Both the position numbers and the translations under genes were made by a program. Below, piece after piece: positions 50,641 to 60,559 of a stretch of DNA of 64,000 nt (position 1 is the first letter of the stretch; every line of letters begins with the position of its first letter). The notes beneath the pieces were generated by a model. It ran no database searches, had not been told where the DNA came from, and saw nothing but the letters and a program-made list of their open reading frames with translations. Source of the stretch: F-183 sp964627455 (GTDB lineage Bacteria > Acidobacteriota > Terriglobia > Bryobacterales > Bryobacteraceae). The DNA lies in NCBI GenBank assembly GCA_964627455.1, contig CAZVKC010000020.1:38400-102399 (forward strand). Direction: 5' to 3'.

Positions 50641-52323
50641 ATGCCGCTCTGGAGAGTCGCCGCATTCGCCCTCGCTGCAGTCATCGCAGCAGCCGCACAG
50701 CCACCGGGACGCAGGACTCCGCCGCGCTCCGCGCAACCACAGCAACTCGCACCAGAGGATTACGGCAAGGTTGAAGGCGCCGTCATCAACGGCCAAACCG
50801 GCGAACCTTTGCGAAAAGTCGAGGTCCAACTCGTGAGCCGCGAGGGAGGCCGCCCGGATGGCGAAGAGAACTCCTACAGCGTGACCACCCTCGAAGACGG
50901 CAAGTTCGCATTTGCACAAGTGCCCCCGGGCCGCTATGCGGTCGGCGTTCGCAAGAACGGATTCACGCGGCAGGGCAGCGGTTGGACCAACGCGGTGACG
51001 CCGCAACTTCCGAGCGTACAGATCGGCCGCGGACAATCGATCACGGGCATGACCATCCGCATGCTGCCGCATGGCGTTATCACGGGCCGGGTACTCGACG
51101 AAGATGGCGACCCCGTTCAGCGCATCGCAGTGAGCGCGTATCGGTACACCTACCAGGGTGGACGCAGGGCGTTGAGCAACATCTCGAGCGCGACCACCAA
51201 CGATCTCGGCGAGTATCGCGTCTACGGGCTCGCTCCGGGTACCTACTATCTGAGCGCTGTGCCCTTCGATGCGTATATGCCGCAGCGTCGCGGCAAGAGT
51301 GAGACCTACGCGCCAACCTACTATCCGGGCGCGGAATCCGTCGAGTCGGCAACGCCCGTAGCTGTTGGTCCGGGGACGCAAGCGGCCAACATGGATATCC
51401 GGCTGCGCAAGGCCCGGCTGTACACCATCACGGGCATCGTCACCGACGCTGCCACAGGCAAGCCCACGAACCGCGCTTCGGTCCAGGTGATTGCTTTGGG
51501 AGCGCAGGGCGATTCGTCCAGCGGCAATCGGGGAGGAGGCGCGATGGTCCGGGAAGGACAGTTCAACGTCCGCGGACTCGCGCCTGGCGCATACCTCCTG
51601 CGAGCCCAGCTGCAGGGCGGCGCCGCTGTCGGAACGACTCGCGTCGAGATCCATAGTGAAGATCTCTCGGGAATCCAAATCATTGCGCAGCCCAACGCCA
51701 CATTGCAGGGCGTTGTGAAGTACGAGGGTGAAGCGCCGGCCGGCGTGCAGACCTACGTGCGCATTTCGCTGGAGCCGTTTGCCCAGGCTTGGGCGAATGG
51801 CATGGCGGGAGGATCCACGAAGGACGCCACCGGAACCTTCACCATCGCCAACGTCGCCGCGGAACGCTATCGCATTCGCCTGTCCGGACTTCCGCAGGGC
51901 TATTACGTGAAAAACATCCTGCTGGGCAATCAGGATGTTCGCGCCACGGGACTCGACTTCTCCTCCGGCGCGGCATCGGCAGGGGAGTTGACGATCACGC
52001 TTGCTTCACCAGCCGGATCGATCGAAGGCATCGTGAAAGACAGCAAGGACGCTCCCACAGCGAACACCACCGTGGTGCTGATTCGACGTGAAGAGTTCGC
52101 CGGACTCACAGACCAGATTCTGACCACCAACACGGGTCCGCAGGGCGAGTATCAGTTCGCGAATCTCGCGCCCGGCGACTACGACATTCTCGCTTTCGAG
52201 GAGATCGAGCAGGGAGCGTGGTTCGATCCCGATGTGCGGGCGCAGTTCCAGAATCAGGCGAAGTCGGTGAAGGTCGAGAAGGGATCCTCAGCCAAGCAGG
52301 ATCTGAAGGCGGCCCGTCCCTAA
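50641..52323 (+). CDS. Carboxypeptidase-regulatory-like (Ig-like) surface protein
   Basis: A 560-residue secreted protein. Residues 1-20 are a signal peptide (VAAFALAAVIAAAAQ). At least four carboxypeptidase-regulatory-like beta-sandwich units are seen from sequences such as VEGAVINGQTGEPLRKVEVQL, VITGRVLDEDGDPVQRIAV, ITGIVTDAATGKPTNRASV and IEGIVKDSKDAPTANTTVVL, each followed by a GxYxxxxLAPGxY-type strand. There is no protease domain. Acidobacteria have many such proteins. Likely periplasmic or surface binding; the ligand is unknown. It may be the last gene of the MoxR operon and converges with the TonB receptor gene. Confidence 0.8.
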   Translation: MPLWRVAAFALAAVIAAAAQPPGRRTPPRSAQPQQLAPEDYGKVEGAVINGQTGEPLRKVEVQLVSREGGRPDGEENSYSVTTLEDGKFAFAQVPPGRYAVGVRKNGFTRQGSGWTNAVTPQLPSVQIGRGQSITGMTIRMLPHGVITGRVLDEDGDPVQRIAVSAYRYTYQGGRRALSNISSATTNDLGEYRVYGLAPGTYYLSAVPFDAYMPQRRGKSETYAPTYYPGAESVESATPVAVGPGTQAANMDIRLRKARLYTITGIVTDAATGKPTNRASVQVIALGAQGDSSSGNRGGGAMVREGQFNVRGLAPGAYLLRAQLQGGAAVGTTRVEIHSEDLSGIQIIAQPNATLQGVVKYEGEAPAGVQTYVRISLEPFAQAWANGMAGGSTKDATGTFTIANVAAERYRIRLSGLPQGYYVKNILLGNQDVRATGLDFSSGAASAGELTITLASPAGSIEGIVKDSKDAPTANTTVVLIRREEFAGLTDQILTTNTGPQGEYQFANLAPGDYDILAFEEIEQGAWFDPDVRAQFQNQAKSVKVEKGSSAKQDLKAARP

Positions 52324-52352
52324 CCAACTCGGACCGCCTTCCTCATCCAACC

Positions 52353-55300
52353 CTACAAGTAGAAGCGAACGCCCAACTGCACCAGGCGGGAGAAGTTCGC
52401 CTGACTGGTGATGCGCCCAAACTGGGGTGTTCCGAACGTCGTGGTCGGGCCGTTGAACAGCGTTGTGTTCGTGAAGTTCAATGCCTCGGCCCGGAACTGC
52501 GCCTTGACGCGCTCCGTCACGCGGAACGTCTTGAACATCGAAACGTCCCAATTCACCTGGCCCGGACCGCGCATGCCGATCGTCCTCGACACATTGCCGA
52601 ACGTGAACTGCGCCGCTTGCGTGAATGCCGCGGGGTTGATGTAGTTATCCAGCCGGTCCATAAGCGAACCGCTGGTCACCGGACTCAGGCCCGTTGCATT
52701 CGGACGTTGCACGCTGGTACCGATCGCCGCGTTATTGTTCAACTGCGAAATCGCCAGCGGGAAGCCGCTCTGGAAAACCGAAACCGTGTTGATCGACCAG
52801 CCCCCCGCGACGTAGTCCAGGAAGCGGTTCGTGCTCAGCCACGCCTTGCCTTTGCCAAACGGCAACTCATACGTGACTGCGGTCGACCAGCGGTGCGGCG
52901 TATTCACTGTGGCCAGTCCATACTCCGAGCCCAGATCGTAATTGTTTTGCGCCGAACCGGGCTGGCCATTCAAAGAATTGCCCGCGCCCGAAAATGAAGC
53001 GTCCATATTCTGCGACCAGGTGTAGGTGCTCACAAACGTCATGCCGCTCGCGAACCGCTTCTGCACCTTGGCGTACAGCGAATGGTAGCGGGCGCGATTC
53101 TGATCGGAGTTCAACAAGGTCACCGTGGTGAACTGCGGGAACGGCCGCAGCAGCTGCGAACGCGGGAGCGTTGCGGCAGCGACAGCAAAGATTCCGCCAT
53201 TGCCTGCCATCGGATTGGCGATCTGCTGATTGAGCGCGGATCCGAGAGCGAGGTTGGCCGCCGCAAGCTGATTGATGTTGATGCCGCCGGTTCCCTGCAC
53301 GAGGTGCGAGGTCCGCGAACCAACGTAGCCAAACGCCAGGGCCATCCCGCCGGTCAGTTGACGCTGCACGTCGAACGAATACTGCTGTACGAGCGTCGAA
53401 CGGGCGTCGCGATCATACGCGCTGATGGCCTGCCCCACGCCGGCGGCCTCGCCGAGCGAGTTGCCGGCGGGCTTCAACAATCCACCGGGAAACGGATTGT
53501 CGAGGCTGGCGGCAGGCGTCGCGTTGTTGTCGTTCGAAGCGACCATCGGCGTTGTTTGCGTGTACCCGAGCGGATCCTGCAGGTTGAACGGGATCGGCGC
53601 CCAGAACATGCCGTAACCACCGCGAATCGTCGTCCTGGTGTTCAGCGAATAGGCAGCGCCAAGGCGAGGCGAGAACTTGTTCCGGTTCGGATTCCCGCTG
53701 GCCACGGGATTGCCGTTGACGCCCGCATACTGAATGACGCCGGGCAGTGCAAGTCCCGTCACCTTGGCTTGCAGGGGGTTGGTTTTCAGCGGATCGAAAC
53801 CGGAGATGAAGTTGTTGTTCGCGTCCGCGATACCGGTTTCCCACTCGTACCGCAAACCGAGGTTGAACGTCAGCTTTGGCGAGAACCGCCAGTCGTCCTG
53901 AAAGTATCCGGCGTAGTAGCGGACGAAGTTGAATACCGGCGTCGAGACGATCGCACTGCCGCTGGCCGCATGTCCCATCAGCAGACTGGCGAGGCTCGCG
54001 CCCGTACCGCTCGTAGCCCGCGCAGGCGTTGCCCGCGTGAACACATCGCTGAAGCTGTACGCGCCCGCCGTCACCGTCGGCATGCCGTCGTGATGCAGTG
54101 TGCGGAAATCGAAACCCGCTTTGAAGCTGTGGTTGCCCCGGAACTTCGACAGTCCCGAAGAGAAGCTGCGGGAGTGATACACGTTCTGTGAAAGGCCCGT
54201 GCCGCCGTAGCTCGTCATATCGCTCATGGTGATCGAAGGGAAGTAGGTGGTCTGCATCTGCGCGGCCAGCGAAGACGGGAATCCCAACTGCGAGATATCG
54301 AAGCCGGAACTGCCCGGCGCCGACAGATTCGGAAAACGATTGAACCCGTAGCGGGCCGTCAGCACGGTCGTTGGCGTGATCGTATAAGTAGCGTTCACCT
54401 GCGTCGCATCGACCTTGCGGAACAGGATCCCCTGGTTTGGCGACGCGATGCCGGGGAACCACGCATTGCCGGGTTCGCGCGAACCATAGTGCAGGTACGA
54501 CGCGTTCACCCGCAGGTCCCGCGTGATCTCCTGATCGAGTTTCCACGCCGTCTGGTCGGCACGGTTGTAGGCCGCGACCGTCGAATCGAAGTTCAGGTCG
54601 CCGTAGAACGCAGCCGTAGTCGTCGGGTTCGGAAAGTAGCTGGCGAGGCTGCGGCCCGTCCGGCTGATGCGACTGGCGGGAAGGATTCCACCGGGAATGA
54701 GATCGCGAACGTAGTTGCCCGACGCGTCAACGCGGGTCGTGAGAGGGTCGTAGAGCAACTGCTGGCCGCCGGTGCGAGCGAGGCTCTTCGAGAAATCCCC
54801 GGTTCGTTCCAGGAGCGTCGGAACGGCAAGACGAGTGCCTGCAGATTCTGTCTGCCGGTACGCCTCGGCGGATATCCAGAAGAACGTCTTGTTGCGTCCG
54901 TTGTACAGCTTGGGGATCACCACAGGACCGCCGATCGACCCGCCATAATTTCGAAACGGCTGATCGATGCGAGGCTGGCCCGCACGATTCGAAAAGAAGT
55001 TATTGGCGAGCCATTCGGTTTCACGAATGTATCCGAATGCGCTGCCGTGCAAATCGTTCGAACCCGAACGCAACAGCGTATTGAACACGCCTCCGCCGGT
55101 GCGCCCAACTTCCGCGTCGTAAGTATTGGCTTGGATCTTAACTTCCTGCACGGCTTCGAGAGACGGGATAATCACCGCACGATTCTGCGAGTCGGTGATC
55201 GGGATGCCGTCGATCAGGTAGTTGTTCCCGCGCACCGGACCGCCTGCGATGCTGATCTGCGACGAACCCGACTGGTCCTGCATGCGATTGAACTTCGGGT

Positions 55301-55796
55301 TCCCGGCCTGCACCACGTTTGGCGAGAGCTTGGACAGCATGAACGGATTGCGGCCGAGGTTCGGGAGGTCGATCAGTTTTTGCCTGTCGACGACCTGCCC
55401 CGTCGAGGCGTTGGCGGTCTCGAGCAACGGGACCTCTTCGGTTACGTTGACCGTCTCCGAGACATCGCCCACCTGCATGCGGGCATCGACGGTGACGGCC
55501 GCTTGTGTCGGGACATCAATCGTCTTGCGCTCGAACTTCTTGAAGCCCGGCGCAGTGACCTGCAGCGTGTACACTCCCGGATTGAGCGAGGGAAAATTGA
55601 ATTCGCCGGTGCTCGAACTGATCGAAGATCGCGTTAAACCTGTCGCCTCCTCGGTCAGAGTCACCATGGCTTCGGCAATCGCGGCGCCGGCAGAATCCGT
55701 GATCTGTCCGCGCAACGCGCCATGAAACGACTGGGCAAACAAGGCAGTCCCAACGAGCAGACACACGTATAGCGTGAGCTTGGCAAAGGTCTTCAT
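52353..55796 (-). CDS. TonB-dependent receptor with carboxypeptidase-regulatory N-domain (Oar-like)
   Basis: A 1147-residue outer-membrane receptor. Residues 1-22 are the signal peptide. Residues 25-110 are a carboxypeptidase-regulatory domain (LRGQITDSAGAAIAEAMVTL). The plug spans about 115-235 (LPNLGRNPFMLSKLSPNV, then RGNNYLIDGIPITDSQN) and the barrel the rest, with an aromatic terminus (RLVQLGVRFYL). This Oar-like layout, longer than ordinary siderophore receptors, is expanded in Acidobacteria and may take up oligosaccharides or peptides, or export. No ExbBD genes are near. Its start is 27 bases after the aminotransferase stop, so the two are probably co-transcribed. Confidence 0.93.
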   Translation of the reverse strand: MKTFAKLTLYVCLLVGTALFAQSFHGALRGQITDSAGAAIAEAMVTLTEEATGLTRSSISSSTGEFNFPSLNPGVYTLQVTAPGFKKFERKTIDVPTQAAVTVDARMQVGDVSETVNVTEEVPLLETANASTGQVVDRQKLIDLPNLGRNPFMLSKLSPNVVQAGNPKFNRMQDQSGSSQISIAGGPVRGNNYLIDGIPITDSQNRAVIIPSLEAVQEVKIQANTYDAEVGRTGGGVFNTLLRSGSNDLHGSAFGYIRETEWLANNFFSNRAGQPRIDQPFRNYGGSIGGPVVIPKLYNGRNKTFFWISAEAYRQTESAGTRLAVPTLLERTGDFSKSLARTGGQQLLYDPLTTRVDASGNYVRDLIPGGILPASRISRTGRSLASYFPNPTTTAAFYGDLNFDSTVAAYNRADQTAWKLDQEITRDLRVNASYLHYGSREPGNAWFPGIASPNQGILFRKVDATQVNATYTITPTTVLTARYGFNRFPNLSAPGSSGFDISQLGFPSSLAAQMQTTYFPSITMSDMTSYGGTGLSQNVYHSRSFSSGLSKFRGNHSFKAGFDFRTLHHDGMPTVTAGAYSFSDVFTRATPARATSGTGASLASLLMGHAASGSAIVSTPVFNFVRYYAGYFQDDWRFSPKLTFNLGLRYEWETGIADANNNFISGFDPLKTNPLQAKVTGLALPGVIQYAGVNGNPVASGNPNRNKFSPRLGAAYSLNTRTTIRGGYGMFWAPIPFNLQDPLGYTQTTPMVASNDNNATPAASLDNPFPGGLLKPAGNSLGEAAGVGQAISAYDRDARSTLVQQYSFDVQRQLTGGMALAFGYVGSRTSHLVQGTGGININQLAAANLALGSALNQQIANPMAGNGGIFAVAAATLPRSQLLRPFPQFTTVTLLNSDQNRARYHSLYAKVQKRFASGMTFVSTYTWSQNMDASFSGAGNSLNGQPGSAQNNYDLGSEYGLATVNTPHRWSTAVTYELPFGKGKAWLSTNRFLDYVAGGWSINTVSVFQSGFPLAISQLNNNAAIGTSVQRPNATGLSPVTSGSLMDRLDNYINPAAFTQAAQFTFGNVSRTIGMRGPGQVNWDVSMFKTFRVTERVKAQFRAEALNFTNTTLFNGPTTTFGTPQFGRITSQANFSRLVQLGVRFYL

Positions 55797-55823
55797 GTTG
55801 GTGGTGGACTCCTGTTGGGACCG

Positions 55824-56975
55824 TTACGCCATGACCTTCACGAGAGCGGCCTTGAACTTGTCCATCTCTTCCTGAGTCCCGATGCTGACGCGGACGTGTG
55901 TCGGCCACGCCTTCCACACGCGTCCGATGTACACCTTCTCCTTCGCGAGCGCCTGCACGATTTCCATGCCCGGCCGATTGACCTCGAGCATGAATTTGTT
56001 GCTCACCGAAGGTACGTAGGAAAACTTCTTCGAGTCCAGAAACTCGAACACGTTATCGCGGATGTCCTTGTTGATCTTGCGGCGCTCGGCGACAAGTCCT
56101 TTGCTGCGCATGCTGGCCGTCGCGGCGGCGAGGCCGGTGATGGGCAACATGCCGGACCCGTAGGGGCGCAGTTTCTCGAGCAGATCGGGACGCCCGATCG
56201 CGATGCCCGCGCGGATACCCGCCATGCCGTACGCCTTCGAGAACGTGCGCAGGATGATGACGTCCTGATCCTTGTTGACGTACGGGATGCCGCTCTCATC
56301 GGTGGCAAAGTGCACGTACGCTTCATCGAGCAGAAGGATCGAGCCCTTGGGCTTGTTGGCCAGCACGTACTCGATGTCCTTCTGCGAAGTCATCGTGCCA
56401 GTCGGGTTGTTGGGATTGCAGATGTAGATGACACCCGCCTGCGGATCCGCTTTGAGCATCGCCTCGACGTCATGCGAATAGTCTTTGCGCAACGGGACTC
56501 TGTGGACCTTTGACCCGATGAACTCAGCCGTCCGCGCACCGGCCTCATAGCCGGGATCCCCCATCACGAAACTGCGTGTCGGTGATGTGAACGCACAAAC
56601 CGCGCGATGCAGCGGATCGCTCGAACCCGCATAGGGAGCCACATACGAGGGCTTTACGCCATCGACTTCCGCGACCGCCTTGATGAAGTCGCCCTGCTCG
56701 TTGAATGGCGAATAGCGTCCCCCGAACTTCGCCACTTTGTAGATTGCATCGAGCGCATCCTGGCATGGGCCCAGCGGATTCTCGTTGGAACTGATGCGTA
56801 CGGCATCGGAAGGCATTGTTCCGCGGCCGGACGCGCGCTGCGCCTGCTGTGCGAGGGCAAATTCATTGAAGAAAGGCAGCGTGGCGGCGCCTCCCGTAAC
56901 GATCCGTGCGACACGGCCAAGTTGCCGGCGGGAAAATCCGCGGGCCTGCAGGTTCTGCTCGATGTTGCGATTCAT
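55824..56975 (-). CDS. Tat-signal PLP aminotransferase (HisC-like fold)
   Basis: A 383-residue class I/II aminotransferase started at the ATG at 56975, with an AGGAG ribosome site; the TTG six codons upstream is less likely. Residues 10-43 are a Tat signal (GFSRRQLGRVARIVTGG, then a site near LAQQAQ), unusual for this fold. The PLP features are intact: ISSNENPLGPCQDA, AGSSDPLHRAVCAF, NPNNPTGTM, DEAYVHF and the Schiff-base Lys in RTFSKAYGMAGIRAG. It resembles histidinol-phosphate aminotransferase, but export argues against a role in His synthesis. It may process an amino acid or amino-sugar in the periplasm, perhaps linked to the TonB receptor that follows. Confidence 0.88.
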   Translation of the reverse strand: MNRNIEQNLQARGFSRRQLGRVARIVTGGAATLPFFNEFALAQQAQRASGRGTMPSDAVRISSNENPLGPCQDALDAIYKVAKFGGRYSPFNEQGDFIKAVAEVDGVKPSYVAPYAGSSDPLHRAVCAFTSPTRSFVMGDPGYEAGARTAEFIGSKVHRVPLRKDYSHDVEAMLKADPQAGVIYICNPNNPTGTMTSQKDIEYVLANKPKGSILLLDEAYVHFATDESGIPYVNKDQDVIILRTFSKAYGMAGIRAGIAIGRPDLLEKLRPYGSGMLPITGLAAATASMRSKGLVAERRKINKDIRDNVFEFLDSKKFSYVPSVSNKFMLEVNRPGMEIVQALAKEKVYIGRVWKAWPTHVRVSIGTQEEMDKFKAALVKVMA

Positions 56976-57175
56976 GATGTGTAGTCTCCTCAAATGCAGC
57001 TAGGGGTTGCACCGCGGGCTGGCTGTTACAACAAGCCCGATCAACGATATGCAGAGGGCTACGACAGAGTGGGTGAAGTAGAGTCGCGCAGGGACACTCG
57101 GGGTGCGCGACGCGGCGGCGAGGTTAGATGTGATGGTACGGCCAAATGGCCGTCGCTGTCAACAGGTTTCTGGAT

Positions 57176-58573
57176 CTACTCCGCACCGCCGGTTCGTACC
57201 GGCGCGTTCGGTTCATTATGCTTCGGCAGCCACTGCGCCAGTTCCGCTTTCACAGAAGCCGTCTCGGGCTTTGCGGCAAGGTTGGTCCACTCGTTCGGAT
57301 CCTTGCGGCGGTCGTACAACTCTTCCGTGCCATCGTTGTACCGGATGTAGCGCCAACTCTCAGACCTCACGGCATGATTGCCGAACCGGTACGTCGTCAA
57401 TGCCGGCGTCTTCTTCGGCGCTTTGGGATCCCGCGTCCAACGCAGGAGTGATTCGCCTTCCTGCTGCCCCGCAGGCGGCAAGCCGGTGAGTTCCAGCAGC
57501 GTCGGGTAGAGATCCATCATGCTCACAGGCCGGTCGCAAACACTACCCGCTTTTGTTACGCCCGGCGCACGGATCATCAGGATATTGCGAGTCGACCGTT
57601 CCCACAACGTAAACTTCCGCCAGTGCAACTTCTCGCCCAGGTGCCAGCCGTGATCGCTCCAGAGGACGACCATCGTGTTGTTGGCGTGTGGTCCTGTTTC
57701 GAGCGCACGCAGGACCTTGCCGACCATCGCGTCTGCAAACGTAATCGCCGCGAGATACGCCTGCACGCCTTTCTTCCAGGCGTCAGCCTTCGTCACTCGT
57801 GCGTGATCCCCACCGGCCGCGGCGAATTTCCGGCCCATCTCCGGCACGTCAGAGAGATCGTCTTCTTTCACCACCGGCAACTGGATGCCATCGAGCGGAT
57901 GCATGTCGAAATACTGCTTCGGCACATACCAGGGCAGGTGCGGCTTAGCGAATCCGCACGCGAGGAACATCGGCTGATCGTGCTTTTGTGACAGATGGTT
58001 CGACACCCAGTCCGCGGTCTGAAAATCGAGCATCGCCTCATCCCCTGTCGTTGTCGGACCCCAGTCAAAATGGGCATTCGCCGCTGCGCCCGCCAGCGGA
58101 GGTTGCCCAGATAGACGCATGTTCCGTTCGTGAGCCCTGCCGTAATCGTGCCAACCCTCGTTGTCCGCGAAGGCGCCAAGCGTATTGTGATAGATCTTGC
58201 CGCATCCCAGCGTCAGGTATCCATGGTTCTTCATGTGCTGGTTGAGCGTCACCACCCCGGCTAGGGCCTTCGATCCGTGATACGGCTGATTGTTGTCGTA
58301 AACGCCCGTCGATGAAGGACGCCGGCCCGTCATCAGCGCAACCCGCGCTGGATTACACAAGGGCGCCGCACAATGCGCGCTCGTAAAGTTCAGACCCGAT
58401 GCCGCCAGACGGTCGAGGTTCGGCGTGATCGTGTTCGGATGCCCTCGCAGGCATCCGATCCAATCGTTCATGTCGTCGATCGCAACGAACAGGATGTTCT
58501 GTTTCGGCGTCTGCGGGGCGCCTTTGAGCAGGAGCGCGGGCGCGGCGGCGAGCAGGCTGCGGCGGGTCATCAT
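57176..58573 (-). CDS. Sulfatase (iduronate/choline-sulfatase-like), exported
   Basis: A 465-residue type I sulfatase. The TRRSLLAAAPALLL N-terminus is a Tat-type or Sec signal. Metal ligands Asp33-Asp34 (IDDMNDW) and the maturation motif Cys73-Asn-Pro-Ala-Arg77 (PLCNPARVALMTG) are intact; LWSDHGWHLGEKLHW adds later metal ligands. The CxPAR form and the MNDWIG block fit iduronate-2-sulfatase-like family members. It removes sulfate from a glycan that the upstream GH2 hydrolase would then cut. The start is one base after the GH2 stop, so it is in the same operon. The 200-base region after the aminotransferase start holds no gene. Confidence 0.93.
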   Translation of the reverse strand: MMTRRSLLAAAPALLLKGAPQTPKQNILFVAIDDMNDWIGCLRGHPNTITPNLDRLAASGLNFTSAHCAAPLCNPARVALMTGRRPSSTGVYDNNQPYHGSKALAGVVTLNQHMKNHGYLTLGCGKIYHNTLGAFADNEGWHDYGRAHERNMRLSGQPPLAGAAANAHFDWGPTTTGDEAMLDFQTADWVSNHLSQKHDQPMFLACGFAKPHLPWYVPKQYFDMHPLDGIQLPVVKEDDLSDVPEMGRKFAAAGGDHARVTKADAWKKGVQAYLAAITFADAMVGKVLRALETGPHANNTMVVLWSDHGWHLGEKLHWRKFTLWERSTRNILMIRAPGVTKAGSVCDRPVSMMDLYPTLLELTGLPPAGQQEGESLLRWTRDPKAPKKTPALTTYRFGNHAVRSESWRYIRYNDGTEELYDRRKDPNEWTNLAAKPETASVKAELAQWLPKHNEPNAPVRTGGAE

Positions 58574-58574
58574 G

Positions 58575-60559
58575 CTACTTGTCCCCAGTCAACGGCGCAT
58601 TCCATTCGCGCAGCACTGCGGGATCCACTTTGATGAACTTCCGGTCGTACGTCATCAACCCGTTGACTTCGCCTTCGACGTCGGTCGTTTGCGTGTACAC
58701 GGCTGCAGACATACCGAGTTTCTGTTTCATCGGCACGAGCGCATCCATCTTCTTCTTCAGGGCTGCGAGGTAAGCCGCCTGGTCCTGATACGTTTGATAT
58801 CCCCAGTTGCGCATCGACGGGTTCCACAGATGATCGGCCACGGGCCAGCCCACCCCGCCATACTCGCCGACCACGATCGCGCGATCCGGCTTCGACGAGG
58901 GCTGCAGCGGATCCGGCTGATACGTGTGGATATCGTAGACGTCGCCCACGTTCTGATCGAGCCAGCCGCTGTCGGAATTCACCAGCCTGCTGGCGTCGAG
59001 CGACTTCACCCAACGCGATAGCGACTTCGATTCGTATTGTCCCCAGCCCTCGTTGTGGATCACCCACATGACGATGCTCGGCGCATTGTGCAAGCGATCC
59101 AGCATGCGGCGCAACTCGTGTTCATGCTGCGCTTGTCCGGTCGCCAACCGGAACGGCTCGCCTGCATCGTTCGGGGAATTCCGCAGTGCACGATTGAAGC
59201 CGGACGGCATATCCTGCCAGATCATCATGCCGAGCTTGTCGCAATGGTAGTAATAACGCGCCGGCTCGACCTTGATGTGTTTGCGCAGCATATTGAATCC
59301 GGCCTGCCGCAGCCATTTGATCTCGAACTGAATTGCTTCGTCGGAAGGCGGTGTATGCAGCCCATCGGGCCACCAGCCCTGATCCAGCGGACCATGCTGG
59401 AAGAGCGGTTTCCCGTTCAGCAGGATCGCCGGCTGTCCCCCAACCACGCCGGGCCCAAGCGCAATCTTGCGCATCCCGAAATAGCTCGTGACCGTGTCGA
59501 GTGCAGCGCCTTCGACTTCCGCCTTCGCATACAGATCGCGTTCCGCCGTGCCGAACCGCGGCAGCCGCCGCTCTCGGGCATCCTTCGGCCATGGATTCTT
59601 CACGCGAACCAGTTCGGCCTTCAGGTCGTATAAAAACGGATCCGCGGGGGACCACAGGCGCGCATTGGCAACCGGCAGAAACGATTCGCGGTTCACGCGC
59701 AGCAGCACCGTCGATACAGGCTGACCCGCCGCCGTCGCGGNNNNNNNNNNNNNNNNNNNNNNNNNNNNNNNNNNNNNNNNNNNNNNNNNNNNNNNNNNNN
59801 NNNNNNNNNNNNNNNNNNNNNNNNNNNNNNNNNNNNNNNNTCGTCTTCAATCGCCTCGTTCGCCAGCGCGACGACACGCAATCCCCCAGCATCGACATCC
59901 GGCGTGAGCCGGAGTTCCGCAAGATGCAGCGTCGCCGGCACAGGCTCGAGCCACACGGTCTGCCAGATGCCCGACACCGGTGTGTACCAGATGCCGGATG
60001 GCTTCAACACCTGCTTGCCGCGAGGCTGTTCGCCGGTATCCGTCGGATCGGTCACGCCAAGCAGTAGTTCATTCTCGCCGTTCTTCAGGAACGCGGTGAT
60101 GTCGAACGTGAAGGCGTCGAATCCGCCCGTGTGCGAACCGACGAGTCCGCCGTTGATCCACAGAGTGCACTCATAATCCACCGCGCCGAAATGCAGCAGG
60201 ATGCGCTCGCCCTTCCAGTCGGCGGGCGTCGTGAAGCGGCGGCGTTCCCAAAGCCGCTGATCTGGCTGCAAGACCTTGCCGACACCGGACAACGACGATT
60301 CCACGGCATAGGGAATCAGAATCTGCCCGTCGAACTTCGCGGGCGCAGGCGCGGTTTTCGCGGTGATCGCGTAGTCCCACAGTCCATTCAGATTCATCCA
60401 GCGATCCCGCACGAACTGCGGCCGCGGGTATTCACGCCACGCATTCTCCGGCGTCACCTTCTCGCCCCATGGCGTCTTCAGCGTCACAGGCGCCGGCTTC
60501 CATGCGCCCTGCGCCAGTACGAGACCAGCGGCAATGGCAAAAGAACTCAGGATTCTCAT
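58575..60559 (-). CDS. Exported GH2 glycoside hydrolase, with assembly gap
   Basis: A beta-galactosidase/glucuronidase-like enzyme started at the ATG overlapping the previous stop (ATGA). Residues 1-19 are a signal peptide (ILSSFAIAAGLVLAQ). The N-terminal jelly roll has LNGLWDYAIT and VDYECTLWINGGLVGSHTG, then an Ig-like domain. A 100-N gap cuts the Ig-like domain; the flanks do not overlap, so sequence is missing and its length unknown. The TIM barrel has the acid/base Glu in HNEGWGQYES (near 59050) and the nucleophile Glu in VVGEYGG (near 58864). The gene is probably intact in the genome. It acts on the same glycan as the sulfatase next to it. Confidence 0.9.
59741..59840. other. Assembly gap of 100 Ns within the GH2 gene
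   Basis: A placeholder run. The 55 bases on either side are not identical, unlike at the gap at 30271-30370, so real sequence is missing. The apparent frame change across it is not evidence of a broken gene. Confidence 0.97.

Noticed and set aside
56976..57175. Possible small gene between the aminotransferase and sulfatase
   Set aside because: Short frames only, without ribosome site or recognisable product; likely promoter and leader DNA.
59741..59840. Frameshift in the GH2 gene
   Set aside because: The shift comes from the arbitrary 100-N placeholder, not from sequence.
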